From positions 226,988,641 through 227,052,640 of the forward strand of contig CM040126.1 of assembly GCA_022559845.1 (NCBI GenBank): a stretch of 64,000 nt of DNA, in the 5' to 3' direction. Below, piece by piece: positions 1 through 10,683 of the stretch. Within the stretch, counting starts at the first letter, position 1. Each line of letters opens with the position of its first letter. Both the position numbers and the translations under genes were made by a program. This DNA is from Amorphophallus konjac (lineage: Eukaryota; Streptophyta; Magnoliopsida; Alismatales; Araceae). The notes under the pieces were generated by a model that had not been told where the DNA came from, did not search any database, and saw only the letters and a list, made by a program, of their open reading frames with translations.

Positions 1-2017
1 GCTTGTAAAGGGTATTGTATATGTAATTTGCTAATTGGCTGGTTGTAAGGCTCCTAAAGGGCCAAATCGTTAAAGCCCCTTAAGCATTCCATAAGTAGGA
101 ATGGCCTTGGTCCATTTCTAATGCATCCATAAGCCATATGGGCTTCCTTCCACATGGGCTATCTAGATTGGATAATCTAGAGTGTGCTCTCTTCATTCAT
201 GGGCCTTCAAGGGTGGAATGGCCTTAAGCCATCTAGGTTGGAATGGGCTTGGTTAAGCCATGGACCATAGTGGCCCATTCAAGGCCCAATGAAGGGGGCG
301 CCCTCTTTTTTGTTGGTATTAGGCTAGCTAGTTTGATTTTCTTCTTCAATTACCACATGGAGCATTCAAATGGCTGCTGGTCAAGTTCCACATGGCTGCC
401 ATCTACCATCTTTACCTTAAAATTCAAAGGTAGGTGAGCTACCATGTCCCCTTGTCCCCCTTTCCCTTTCACCAAGGGTCTTAATCCATGCGCACCCCTC
501 CCCCTACTTGCATCTTGCGCAAGTCCCCTCCCCCCTACCCCTTCCATTTCCCTATATAAGGGCATGTATAGTGTTTATGCTTAATAGAATGAAGTTTTGT
601 TAAGAGATAAGTGCATTAGAGAGTGATTCTCTTGGGAGTGATTCCCTGGTTGCAGTCCTATGACGGGACAGTTCTAGGTCGTGTGACTTGACCTCATATC
701 CCTCCTCTCTTCTTATCTTCTTCTTCCAAAAAATTTATCCGTGATACCTCTGTAAGTTAGAAAACTTTCAGTATTGGTTTTGCGTCGATCGGAGTTTGTG
801 TGCAACGGTGGCGATTTTTCTCGTGGAGGCGCGCAGATCTGCCCCAGATTGCTGCCCAGATCTGAAGATGACTGTGTATTGAATTCTTCAGCCCAACCCC
901 GATGCCATCTGAAGTTTGTTCCTGAAGATAAATCGTAGTAGTTCAAGTCCTCTTCGTTTTACCGCTGGTTTCGCCTCGATCCGTGAGCGGTGATGATCGT
1001 GACGATAGTTCTCGTGGGATCGCGCGGGCTGGTCTGAGCAGGCCCAGCTGAGAACTAGAATCAACTTTCAGAGTCTTCCCCGCTTCATCCGGCCAAGATC
1101 CATGTGAGGGATCTTCAGAGTATTTCTTCCTCTGGACGTCGCCTACCATCTCTCACAAGGAACGCCCCGATCCGACATCGGCAACCATTTTCCCAATATT
1201 TTACCGTGTTTCTGTGCAGTTCTATGAGCGCAAAACTAGAACCTCAGAAGATTCATCACTGCGCCCAGATCTGAAGGCATCTATTTGCGATCTTCGGAGT
1301 GAAGATACTACATCCAGTCTCCGACATTCTCCAACAAACGGCGCTCTGATCGGGCATCGGATCCAGCCATACCAGCCTCCGCAAGCTTGCTGCGCAGGGT
1401 GACCAGCGCGGGCAGAACAAGGTCGGCTTTCCGTCGGCGTACCCGAGCGGCTCCGACACGCGTTCCTCGCCTCCTGCGAGTGTGGACCGTCAACCCGGGT
1501 TCCAGCAACCCCAAAATCAGTCATTGTAGCCCGATACCTCCCTGCGTGGAGTGGGCATCCAGTTCTGAAAGTTGTAAAGGCAATTCATTTGTATATCAGG
1601 TTGTTCAGAAATCGGCCGGGAGTTCTTCCCCACGCCTAGTCGTGGAGGTACGTGCTCGTTCCGACATCTACATTTGCTGTTTAGTATACTTTCTATATTG
1701 CTGCGATTGTGAGAATAGGGCCGATAGCTAGTTCAAATTCACCGTGTTTTTGAGTTGTAAGCGCCCGTTCCATAGCTCCAGTCGAGCACCGAACTCGAAT
1801 CGGTACCCTAGGTGACGGTGGTTTCCTAATCGCCGCGATCCCCACATTTCCCTCGCAAGGGACGATCGTTGGGCTCAAGAGAGTCGCTGTTGAGAGACGT
1901 CTCCACCCGGAGAATACTACGGTGGTCAGCCCCCCGGCTTGCCTTAGTGTGCTAGTGCTGGCCGCACATCGAGTCGGTCGGACGTCTTAGCCCGAGTCGG
2001 TCATCCGTCCCGCATCA
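1..2017 (+). repeat. Element A 5' LTR (left ~41 bp outside window)
   Basis: This is a direct repeat of 8689-10683. Base 1 aligns with 8689, so about 41 bp of the LTR lie outside the window. It ends in CATCA at 2017 and is followed at once by a tRNA-iMet type primer binding site, which marks the LTR end. A TATA motif sits at 553-560. The two copies differ by many substitutions and small indels; for example, about 14 bp near 884-897 are absent from the right copy, so the insertion is not recent. The short open frames inside (such as 243-437) are repeated in both copies and look non-coding. Confidence 0.93.
553..560 (+). promoter_or_regulatory. TATA box of element A 5' LTR
   Basis: TATATAAG lies in a C/T-rich context and is repeated at 9241-9248 in the other LTR. 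It is the likely U3 core promoter, with transcription expected to start some 30 bp downstream. Confidence 0.55.
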
Positions 2018-2020
2018 AAT

Positions 2021-2032
2021 TGGTATCAGAGC
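2021..2032 (+). other. Primer binding site of element A
   Basis: TGGTATCAGAGC complements the 3' end of plant initiator tRNA-Met and lies 3 bp after the LTR end. It fixes the element as + strand. Confidence 0.93.
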
Positions 2033-2348
2033 GTTGTTCAAGTCTAGGGTCATTCAAGTTCAAGGTTGCATTTGCATTCCTCTACTCGGTATATCAAAAG
2101 GTGTGACACGATCGTTAGGTTATGCCTATCGGGAAGGCTGCACACTTGCGCGAGCGGTCTTCGGATCGATTAGCTCCGCCACATACCGAATAGTGGGTTA
2201 AGTCTAGGTTCCTAGTTAGTGCATTCCAACATCGTCATGTCTAAGTGTGTAGTCGAGTCTCATGCCGACTTTGCATTAGTATTTTGGGGTCGTGTCTAGT
2301 GTCTTGTCCAAGTGTCGGCATGTCTAACATGTAGTTCTCCAACTTCCC

Positions 2349-2515
2349 ATGGATTCCCGGTCGCCTAGGCGATATGACCGTTGGCCCACCCATGGGCTTG
2401 GCAGCCATCCTCTCCGCTTCTGTAGGCCTGAAGCCTCAGATTTTTTTGGCTCCAATGACCCGGGCATCTACCTCAAGTGGGAGGCCACCATGAACACCTA
2501 CTTTGATTGTTACCA
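2349..2515 (+). pseudogene. Element A gag, 5' fragment
   Basis: The frame reads into a stretch with DPGIYLKWEATMNTYFDCYQ, the start of the capsid-like retrotransposon gag core (the family pattern is D-P-x-x-Y-L-x-W-E-x-x-M). It stops where LINE sequence begins. The same domain resumes at 6561 directly after the LINE poly(A), so both parts come from one gag interrupted by the insertion. The true start codon is unknown; ATG at 2349 is only the first in this frame. The protein would be a nucleocapsid/capsid structural protein. Confidence 0.75.
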
Positions 2516-4660
2516 AACGTATGTTACAAATTTGGAATAAGAATGTGTTTGGCAATGTTACTCAAAATGTCTGTAATGCGGAGGATCAGGTTGATAGATG
2601 CCAATCTAATTTTGATAATTCTCCCACTGATGATACTAGAATGGAGCTCAGTGAGGCCAATGCCAGATTGCGTATGGCTCTGAACCAGGAGGAGTCTTTT
2701 TGGCGGCAAAAGTCCAGAGTTGACTGGCTGGATAATGGTGATCGGAATACTGCTTTCTACCACGCTATTGTCCAGGTCAACCGCAGGAGGAATTACATAT
2801 CCAGGCTGAAAATAGATGATGTTTGGTGCTTGGAGCAAGAAGTGCTGAAGGCCAAAGCTAGTGAGTTTTACTCAGATCTACTCTCCTCGGCTCCTCATTG
2901 AGTGGATCATAACATGTTGAACTGCCTTCCTAAGGTTATCAATGAAACCTGTAACCAGAACCTTTGTGCTGTCCCTTCTGGGGAGGAAATTAAAGAGGCC
3001 GTGTTTGCCCTTAAGGGATCCAGTGCGCCAGGTCCAAATGGTTTCACTGGTATGTTTTATAAAACCTGTTGGGATATTGTATCTGATGACGTGGTGCGGG
3101 CCGTGCAGGGTTTCTTCAGGGTTTCCCACTTCCACAAGGAATTACCTACTCTATTATCACCATGGTTCCCAAAGTTAAAGAGCCCCCTCACTTGGGGGAA
3201 TTCCGCCCCATTAGTTTATGTAATTTTGCCTATAAGATTGTCTCACGTATCATTTGTGATAGACTGACCCCGCTGCTGCCCCAGCTCATCTCAGAAGAAC
3301 AAAGCGCCTTTGTGAAGGGAAGATCCATTCTGGATAATGTGTCTCTATCCCGCCAACTGCTGGCTGACTTAAACAGAAAGGTCCGAGGTCACAATATAAT
3401 TTTTAAATTAGATATGGCTAAAGCTTATGATAGGTTGGAATGGGACTTCTTATTTGAGGTGATGAGGAGGTTTGGCTTCAACAATAAATTTATCTCCTAT
3501 ATAGGTATGCTTCTCACTAATTGCTAGTTCTCTATCTCATTCAATGGTAGCTTGACTGGGTACTTCAAGTCGACCAGGGGCATAAGACAAGGAGATCCGC
3601 TAGCACCGATGCTCTTCATCATTGCTTCAGAGGTTCTTAGTAGAGGTCTGAAGGAGTTGTATTCGAATGGCACTCTCCAGTATTTCCATTCGCCTCGCGG
3701 CTGCCAGGCGGTCTCACACCTGCTTTTCGCTGATGACACTATGATCTTTACTAATGCGGCTGACAGGAATATAAGAAGGCTTCTATGCTTCCTGACCCGG
3801 TACCAAGGTAGTTCGGGGCAAGTAGTGAATGCAGGAAAAAGTTGTTTTATATTATCTTCAAAGGCCCCTCAAAGAACTGCTGAAAGACTGCATCGACGCA
3901 CTGGATACAGGCAACATACGGGTACCATCACCTACCTGGGTGTCCCTCTGAAAGAAGGCAAGTTGCTGTCAGCTGACTTTCGGCCTTTGATTGATAAGAT
4001 TAGTGCAAGGTTAGGGGGCTGGTGCACGGGACTATTGTCCCAAGCTGGCAGAGCCGTCCTTATAAAATCTGTGATGAGAAGTATGCCCATTTTCCTTACA
4101 TCCTCTGTGCATATTCCTGCTTCTGTGTGTAAACAAATTGATAGGATCTGTGCCAACTTCTTCTGGAGTGGCGTGACTGGGGATAGAAGGAGGCACTGGA
4201 TTTCTTGGTCGAATGTACAGAGGCCAAAGGCTGAGGGTGGTTTGGGTTTCCGAAGGATGGAGGATATTCAGCTGTCGCTATCTATTAAACAGCTTTGGAA
4301 TATTCTGTATGGTAGCTCCCTTTGGTCCAGATATGCTAGACACCGTTTCCTCAGTTTACATCTAATGGATACTGTTAAGCCTTTCCCACGGGGTATATCT
4401 AGTCGTAATTTTTTCAAAGCTAAAGATATTATCTTATCTAATTCGAGATGGATGGTTGGCAGTGGGGAGGGAATTGATTTCTTTCGGGATGTCTGGATTG
4501 GTGATCGGTCCCTTATGCATTTCTTGAACAATGATAATTGTGTCACAAGCCAACAACGAGTTACTGTCAGGGAGATGATGCTGAATCCCCAACATAATCT
4601 CTGGAATTGTCTCACCCTTAACGCTGATGACATTCAGGTTCAACTGACTCTGAACGGGAT
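2516..4660 (+). pseudogene. LINE ORF2, reverse transcriptase part
   Basis: This part copies LINE RNA at a nicked target. The frame starts in the linker that precedes RT (WNKNVFGNV, then FWRQKSRVDWLDNGDRNTAF near 2695-2757). RT motifs follow: SAPGPNGFTGMFY near 3022-3060, FKLDMAKAYDRLEWDF near 3400-3450, GIRQGDPLAPMLF near 3580-3620, and the catalytic LLFADDTMIF near 3722-3750. It is broken by a TGA at 2899-2901, a frameshift near 3160, a TAG at 3525-3527 (a Trp is expected) and a second frameshift near 4655. The family and order are clear. The protein cannot be made as it stands. Confidence 0.88.
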
Positions 4661-5803
4661 TTATGCTGTTGGACGGGTAGTAGTTCTAGTCTGTTCACTT
4701 CATCTTCTGCTCATAACCTTGTAGCCTCACAGGGTATCCGGCGGAGGGCTTGGCAGAAGATTTGGCACGATAAATTCAATCCTAGAGTAGCTATGTTTGT
4801 TTGGAAAGTCATTCACCGGGCAATACCTGTGGATGCCAGGATTGGTGACTGTGGTATCTCCTTAGCCTCCAAATGTGAATGTTGTCTTTTGCCGAACAAT
4901 GAAGATTTAAATCATCTCATTATCACTAGCGATCTTGCCAAATCACTTTGGGCCTGGTTGGCGCCCCTACTTGGACCAAGGGTCAATTTGAGCAATCAGA
5001 TAACCATTAGGTGCTGGAGCTTCATTGAAAGCACTAATATGAAGTCAGCTTTTCAATTTGCTGCTCTCTATACCTTCATGCTAATTATTTGGGAGATATG
5101 GAAATCAAGGTGCACAGCTCGGTTTGAAGGTGTTGCTACTGACAGTGAAAGTATTAAAATCTGGGTCATGCACAGCCTGGCTACTGCTTGCAATAGTATC
5201 TATTTTCGCCAGCCAATCCAGCAATGTGAAGCTATCATTCTTAGTAGATTTAGCGTTCAGCTTAAGGTGCAGGTTCGTCAGCCTATTATTGTTTATTGGA
5301 ACCCTCCCACGTCTGGGTACTGCCTGAATACAGATGGTGCCTCCAGAGGCAATCCGGGTCATAGTGGAGGTGGAGGTTGCATTAGGAATATGAGGGGTGA
5401 ATTTGTGGCTGGGTTTTCTTTCTACTATGGTTTTGGGTCTAGTGGCCTTGCTGAGGCAAGGGCTCTGCATGATGGCCTCAATTTAGCCTTGGAATTGGGT
5501 TATACTATTTCCACTGTAATGATAGACTGCCAACCCTTAGTCCAGGCGATCCACAATGGTGCTGTAATGCACTGGTCCATATTCCCTTGGTGGAGGGGGA
5601 TAACTAGGATGTTACAGCACCTCCGTTGCAAAATTGTGCATGTATACCGTGAAGGTAATTTGGTGGCAGATAGCTTGGCAAAGGTAGCTTGTGATTCCAA
5701 TGTCAGGAGAGTTTTCAACAATGTAAGGGAGTTTCCCAACAATGCTAGAGGGGCAGTTCTGGTGGATAAACTGGGGCTCCCTAGCTTTAGATATGCAGCT
5801 TAG
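4655..5803 (+). pseudogene. LINE ORF2, zf-RVT and RNase H part
   Basis: This continues ORF2 in the frame after the shift near 4655. An ATG at 4793 opens 336 codons, but the domain starts earlier (RRRAWQKIWHDKFNPRVAMF). The zf-RVT segment has the C-x-C-C...NHL pattern (CECCLL, then LNHLII) near 4870-4920. A plant-type RNase H follows from about 5320, with D in NTDGASRGNPG, E in AEARALHDGL, D in MIDCQPL and the closing HVYREGNLVADSLAK. All four acidic/His motifs are present, so this C-terminal segment itself looks uninterrupted. RNase H removes RNA from the RNA-DNA hybrid. RNase H at the end of ORF2 is typical of a subset of plant L1 elements. Confidence 0.87.
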
Positions 5804-6550
5804 TGTGTTGCTTTTTGTGGAGCTGCTGGCTGCACGGGCTCCCTCTCTTGGAGGTTATGCACAGGGCCTACATTTTCTGCACGAGCTATGGTTATGCATG
5901 GACTTCCTACCTTGGAGATTATGCACGGGCTATCCATCATCTGCACAGACTGGATGGGCTGCGGCTGGAGGTTGCTCGTCATGCACGAAGTCGGTGGGAG
6001 GTGCAAGGGCCCAGCTTGTTGGCGAATGTTGCACGGGGTTATTGTAAATGTACGAGCGACCATGTTGTCCTAGCATGCTTTGCACGAGCCTGTATCTTGC
6101 ACGAGCTTGTCTTCAGCACGAGCTATCCTCATATCCCAATGGAGCTTCTGATGGCGTATGCTGCACAAGGTCTTATTATGTTGCTGCACTGGGTTCTCTG
6201 CCACATGCACGAGCTCTTTCTATTGCTCGGGCCTTCTCCTGCACTAGCCCTACGTCGTAGTCTAAAGCTTACGCATGGTCACCATGGGAATTTTAAGCAC
6301 GGTTCTGGAGACTTATTGTGGAGGCGCTTTAATTTTGGCCGTAGAGGCCTATTCCTCTTTAGCGTAGTTGATAGTATAGGGTCTACATTGTTATCTCTGG
6401 TTGCTTCAGAGGCTTTTATCTATGTGCTGATGTAACTATTCTTTATTAATGAAAAATAGCATCTAGTGGTTTGAAGGTGGAGTGAGAACATTCCCTTCCC
6501 CTGGAAGGGGGTGCGCTCTCCCTTTTACCTATTAGATGACTGAGTTTATT
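5804..6550 (+). repeat. LINE 3' UTR with a degenerate TGCAC(G/A)(G/A)GC array
   Basis: This is non-coding sequence between the RNase H stop and the A-run. From 5831 to 6245 the word TGCAC occurs about 13 times in some 410 bp (5831, 5858, 5878, 5932, 5942, 5982, 6030, 6081, 6098, 6172, 6185, 6206, 6240), usually as TGCACGAGCT or TGCACGGGCT, spaced 10-66 bp. Fewer than one is expected by chance. The open frame at 5803-6435 follows from the repeats and I do not call it a gene. Confidence 0.7.
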
Positions 6551-6560
6551 AAAAAAAAAA
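6551..6560 (+). other. LINE 3' poly(A) run
   Basis: A run of ten A follows the 3' UTR and directly precedes the resumed gag frame. It is the reverse-transcribed tail that marks the LINE 3' end. Confidence 0.85.
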
Positions 6561-6785
6561 TTCTCTTTCGCCAAAGAGCGGCTTCTTCATGAGGCTGCCG
6601 AAAAGTGGGATTACATCGAAAGAATGAGAGAGGTTAGGGGGCAATGGCCCATCAAGTCATGGTGGGACATGAAGAGAGAGCTTAGGAAGGTCTACGTGCC
6701 CCAATCGGTCACCTCCAACCGGCCCCACCCAATCACTTCCAACCAAGTGGGTCCTAGCCAGAGGCAAAGAGGCACACGTCGATGA
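6561..6785 (+). pseudogene. Element A gag, 3' fragment
   Basis: The gag capsid domain resumes right after the LINE tail. It reads FSFAKERLLHEAAEKWDY, then a G-x-W-P-I-K-S-W-x-x-M-K-x-x-L segment matching the second half of the retrotransposon gag core, ending at VYVPQSV. A TGA at 6783-6785 closes the frame. No zinc knuckle is seen, so the nucleocapsid part is lost or was replaced. Confidence 0.75.
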
Positions 6786-6804
6786 GCCAAGACCCAATCC
6801 TAGG

Positions 6805-7935
6805 ATGGTTGACTACGGGCGAGTCCACCAGGATATCCCTATTCCAACCCACTCCATTGCCGAACTTATGCAAATGATTTTGGACCGGTTGGATGGGGTG
6901 GATAGGACACGTACTCCTAGTGATGTACTCCTATCCGAGCCTAAGGAGGTCATTGCCGGTAGTCTTAACCCGGCCCCATCAACGGAGTCCCCAAGCCCTC
7001 TCCCCATCATAGTGGATCCTCCTTCCCCACCCATGAGAGCTCCATCACACTCACCTTCCGATCTTATTTCGGAGCCCTCTCATTTGGAGCCACCAAAGCC
7101 CGAGCCACCCGTATTTCTAACGGGTACACTTTACATAGCCGAACCACTAGTTAGTTGGCTCAAGGATGGCTTGGTCCCACTTCCCTTCCCATCTATGGAC
7201 CTTATCCAACCTCTGGTGCCAATCAATTCATTTCACACCACTTTCCGGTCTAGTCACTGTGTGGATACATTGGATGACCTTCTTAAAGGGTTAGACCGGC
7301 AATTGATATTTACGCACTTGTTGGCTCCAGGCTTCGACCGACCCACAGGTCGTAGTTTCACTCATCCCGCTTTAGGGTCCATCACCTCCGTGTACACCGT
7401 GGGTCATGTTACCACGGAGGTTCTTCTGCTCCTCCCGCTACCGGTCGAGCCTGACTTCACTCCTTTTATCCCGAGGGAGGAGCCCTATCTTCTATACACT
7501 GTCCCATCTACCACGATGGATGGAGGTGACCATCACCTTCATGAATTTCAAACATGGGACTATGTAATGGAGGAACCAGGGGGTCACACATTCTTTGACC
7601 CATTCGACCCCTTCTCTAGTGGGCCTCGTGCTCCACCACTTCCCCTCTACTTCGTCAAGGAAGTCCCCTACCACTCTCTTCCCACTCGGGCCAATCAAAT
7701 TCCACATAGCAATAGGTCCGATTATTGGGAAGCATGGCATGCCTTACCTACATGTAGTGGTGATGAACCTCTTAGCCCACCCACACCCACATCTGATAGG
7801 AAGTCCTTGCATGCATGGTGTCTTTTTGGGTGTCTAGGAGTACATCATCCTACCTACCTTTGGTTGCATCTAGTGTATGCATGGCACACATTTGGGTGTC
7901 CTGGTCCGCCATCGTCCATGCGTAGGTCGGACTAG
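6805..7935 (+). CDS. 376-codon ORF of unknown function in element A
   Basis: I do not recognise this protein. The open frame runs uninterrupted from an ATG at 6805 to TAG at 7933-7935. It starts 20 bp after the gag stop, in another frame. The protein is Pro/Ser-rich (residues 50-110 especially), with acidic and aromatic patches (EPYLLYTVP, TFFDPFDPFSSGPRAPP) and a Cys/Trp-rich tail. I see no transmembrane segment, zinc knuckle or protease, RT or integrase motif. It occupies the place where pol should be. It may be a captured or element-specific ORF, or an out-of-frame remnant kept open by chance and biased composition. A possible AATAAA lies downstream at about 8025. Confidence 0.4.
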   Translation: MVDYGRVHQDIPIPTHSIAELMQMILDRLDGVDRTRTPSDVLLSEPKEVIAGSLNPAPSTESPSPLPIIVDPPSPPMRAPSHSPSDLISEPSHLEPPKPEPPVFLTGTLYIAEPLVSWLKDGLVPLPFPSMDLIQPLVPINSFHTTFRSSHCVDTLDDLLKGLDRQLIFTHLLAPGFDRPTGRSFTHPALGSITSVYTVGHVTTEVLLLLPLPVEPDFTPFIPREEPYLLYTVPSTTMDGGDHHLHEFQTWDYVMEEPGGHTFFDPFDPFSSGPRAPPLPLYFVKEVPYHSLPTRANQIPHSNRSDYWEAWHALPTCSGDEPLSPPTPTSDRKSLHAWCLFGCLGVHHPTYLWLHLVYAWHTFGCPGPPSSMRRSD

Positions 7936-8370
7936 CCATAGGTTTGTCTAAGGTCATGTGTGTGTGTTTGTTTGTCTCCCTCGTTGTTCTCTTTCATGCA
8001 TATGGTTTGCATTAAGTCGTGTCAATAAAAGGCCAGTCAAAGCATGCATAAGGAGGTAGCCAATGCATGCTACATATCCGTGGATTCAAAGGGAGAGTAC
8101 ATCTAGATCAGGGTCATACCTGACAGGTTTCCGCCCGGAGAGCGAAAGCCACTCTAAGTACACGATCCCCACTCTTTCCGGGTTAAGAAACAAGTGGGTC
8201 CGAAAGCGTACGATATTGAACTATCGAACGACAATGGTGTCAATTCAACGTTCCATGTTTCCTCTGGTAGCATATTGGAACCCGCGGTGATCCCTAGTGA
8301 GTCTCGAGCTTTATCTTTCTATTGGGAGTGACCCCTCACCCGAGAGTCCACCTTTCCAGCCTCAACGCAT
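7936..8370 (+). other. Element A degenerate pol 3' region
   Basis: There is no intact gene here. A short stretch near 8240-8265 reads FHVSS in one frame, reminiscent of the FHVS/DL motif just upstream of chromodomains in chromovirus integrases. The rest is unreadable and may be rearranged pol. Confidence 0.4.
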
Positions 8371-8560
8371 GCATATAGATTGTATACTGGATGAGCAGGT
8401 GATCACCACAATGAATGGCGCATACCCACACATCCTAGTGCGTTGGCGAGGATGCCCCACGATGACCAACGCCTTGATCACATGCGGAGAGCGCAAGCTT
8501 CGGGACCCTTACTCGACGGGGTCGAGTTCCTCCCACCCGGGGAGAATTGGTGCGGACACC
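8371..8560 (+). pseudogene. Integrase C-terminal chromodomain remnant of element A
   Basis: One frame reads CILDEQVITTMNGAYPHILV followed by RWRGCP, a chromodomain-like fold (I-L-D-x-x-V ... Y-L-V-R-W-R-G). A frameshift near 8455 moves the continuation to another frame that ends DGVEFLPPGEN. The domain sits at the integrase C-terminus of chromoviruses and is thought to guide insertion to chromatin marks. Its position just upstream of the purine tract is as expected. This is the only pol domain I can name in element A. Confidence 0.72.
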
Positions 8561-8637
8561 ACGGCGATCACGTGACACGTCGGCGAACCGACGGTGCCAT
8601 ACGCGGAGCGCCAAGTGGACTACATCGGCTTATCTTC

Positions 8638-8647
8638 AAAAGGGGGA
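8638..8647 (+). other. Polypurine tract of element A
   Basis: AAAAGGGGGA lies directly 5' of the right LTR. It primes plus-strand synthesis. Confidence 0.85.
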
Positions 8648-10683
8648 TAATTTGGCTTGAATTTGGATCTTTTTTGGCATTGAATTGGGCTTGTAAAAGG
8701 TATTGTATATGTAATTTGCTAATGGGCTGGTTGTAAGGCTCCTAAAGGGCCAAATCGTTAAAGCCCCTTAAGCATTCCATAAGTAGGAATGGCCTTGGTC
8801 CATTTCTAATGGATCCATAAGCCATATGGGCTTCCTTCCACATGGGCTATGTAGATTGGATAATCTAGAGTGTGCTCTCTTCATTCATGGGCCTTCAAGG
8901 GTGGAATGGCCTTAAGCCATCTAGGTTGGAATGGGCTTGGTTAAGCCATGGACCAAAGTGGCCCATTCAAGGCCCAATGAAGGGGGCGCCCTCTTTTTTG
9001 TTGGTATTAGGCTAGCTAGTTTGATTTTCTTCTTCAATTATCACATGGAGCATTCAAATGGCTGCTGGTCAAGTTCCATATGGCTGCCACCTACCATCTT
9101 TACCTTGAAATTCAAAGGTAGGGGAGCTACCATGTCCCCTTGTCCCCCTTTCCCTTTCACCAAGGGTCTTAATCCATGCGCACCCCTCCCCCTACTTGCA
9201 TCTTGCGCAAGTCCCCTCCCCCCTACCCCTTCCATTTCCCTATATAAGGGCATGTATAGTGTTTATGCTTAATAGAATGAAGTTTTGTTAACAGATAAGT
9301 GCATTAGAGAGTGATTCTCTTGGGAGTGATTCCCTGGTTGCAGTCCTGTGATGGGACAGTTCTAGGTCGTGTGACTCGACCTCATATCCCTCTTCTCTTC
9401 TTATCTTCTTCTTCCAAAAAATTTATCCGTGATACCTCTGTAAGTTAGCAAACTTTTAGCTTCGGTTTCGCGTCGATCAGAGTTCGTGAGAAACAGTGGC
9501 GATTTTTCTCGTGGAGGCGCGCAGATCTGCCCCAGATTGCTGCCCAGATCTGAAGATGACTGTGTATTAACCCCGATGCCATCTGAAGTTTGTTCCTGAA
9601 GAGCAATCGTAGTAGTTCAAGTCCTCTTCGTCTTGCCACTGGTTTCGCCTCGATCGATGACCGGTGATGATCGTGACGACAGTTCTCGTGGGATTGCGCG
9701 GGCTGGTCTGAGCAGGCCCGGTTGAGAACTAGAATCAACTTTCAGAGCCTGCCCCGCTTCATCCGGCCAAGATCCGTGTGAGGGATCTTCAGCGTATTTC
9801 TTCCTCTGGACGTCGCCTATCATCTCCCATAAGGAACGCTCCGATCCGACATCGGCAACCATTTTCCCAACATTTTACCATGTTTTTGTGCAGTTCTGTG
9901 AGCACAAAATTAGAACCTCAGAAGATTCATCATTGCGCCCAGATCTGAAGGCATCTGTTCGCGATCTTCGGAGTGAAGATACTAATCTATCCGACATTCT
10001 ACAACAACGCCTCCGATCGGCATCGGATCCAGCCGTACCAGCCTCCGCAAGCTTGCTGCGCAGGGTGACCAGCGCGGGCAGAACCGAGTCGGCTTTCCGT
10101 CGGCGTACCCGAGCGGCTCCGGCACGCGTTCCTCGCCTCCTGCGAGTGTGGACCGTCAACCTGGGTTCCAGCAACCCCAAAATCAGTCATTGTAGCCTGA
10201 TACCTCCCTGCGTGGAGTGGGCATCCAGTTCTGAAAGTTATAAAGGTAATTCATTTGTATATCGGGTTGTTCGGAAATCGGCCGGGAGTTCTTCCCCACG
10301 CCTAGTCATGGAGGTACGTGCTCGTTCCGACATCTACATTTGTTGTTTAGTATACTTTATATATTTCTATGATTGTGAGAATAGGGCCGATAGCTAGTTC
10401 AAATTCACCGCGTTTGTGAGTTGTGAGCGCCCGTTCCATAGCTCCAGTCGAGCACCGAACTCGAATCGGTACCCTAGGCGGCGGTGGTTTCTTAATCGTC
10501 GTGATCCCCACGTTTCCCTCGCAAGGGACGATCGTCGGGCTCAAGAGAGTCGCTGTTGAGAGAAATCTCCACCCGGAGAATACTACGGTGGTCAGCCGCC
10601 CGGCTTGCCTTAGTGTGCTAGTGCTGGCCGCACATCGAGTCGGTCGTACGTCTTAGCCCGAGTCGGTCATCCGTCCCGCATCA
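8648..10683 (+). repeat. Element A 3' LTR
   Basis: This LTR is about 2036 bp and nearly collinear with 1-2017. It begins TAATTTGG after the purine tract and ends CATCA, so the original termini were probably TGAT...ATCA, with the first G changed to A. The TATA motif is at 9241-9248. The next five bases (GTACG, 10684-10688) would be the target-site duplication, but the left flank is outside the window. Confidence 0.92.
9241..9248 (+). promoter_or_regulatory. TATA box of element A 3' LTR
   Basis: TATATAAG is in the same position as in the left LTR. Confidence 0.5.

Larger units (their letters stand above)
2516..6560 (+). mobile_element. 5'-truncated L1-type LINE
   Basis: This non-LTR retrotransposon is about 4.05 kb, inserted in element A's gag. 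It has a reverse transcriptase, a zinc-binding zf-RVT domain, RNase H, a 3' UTR and a terminal A10 run at 6551-6560. ORF1 and the AP endonuclease are missing, as is usual for 5'-truncated LINEs. The 5' boundary is set by where gag similarity ends (after codon CAA at 2513-2515) and may be off by a few bases. I could not find a convincing target-site duplication, because the TTCTCTTTCG after the A-run has no match at the 5' junction. Confidence 0.88.
2018..8647 (+). mobile_element. Element A internal region: deleted Ty3-gypsy chromovirus with LINE inside
   Basis: This is the internal domain between the two A LTRs. In order it holds the primer binding site, a 300 bp leader with no ORF I can support, the first part of gag, the LINE, the second part of gag, a 376-codon ORF of unknown function, a chromodomain remnant and a purine tract. 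Protease, RT, RNase H and the integrase core are not seen. The element would depend on proteins from elsewhere and is best called a non-autonomous derivative. Confidence 0.8.

Noticed and set aside
243..437. Small ORF, repeated at 8931-9272
   Set aside because: It lies inside both LTRs of element A, the two copies differ in length and end, and it shows no domain.
5803..6435. 210-codon ORF after the LINE RNase H
   Set aside because: It is in the LINE 3' UTR, made of TGCAC repeats, with no domain.
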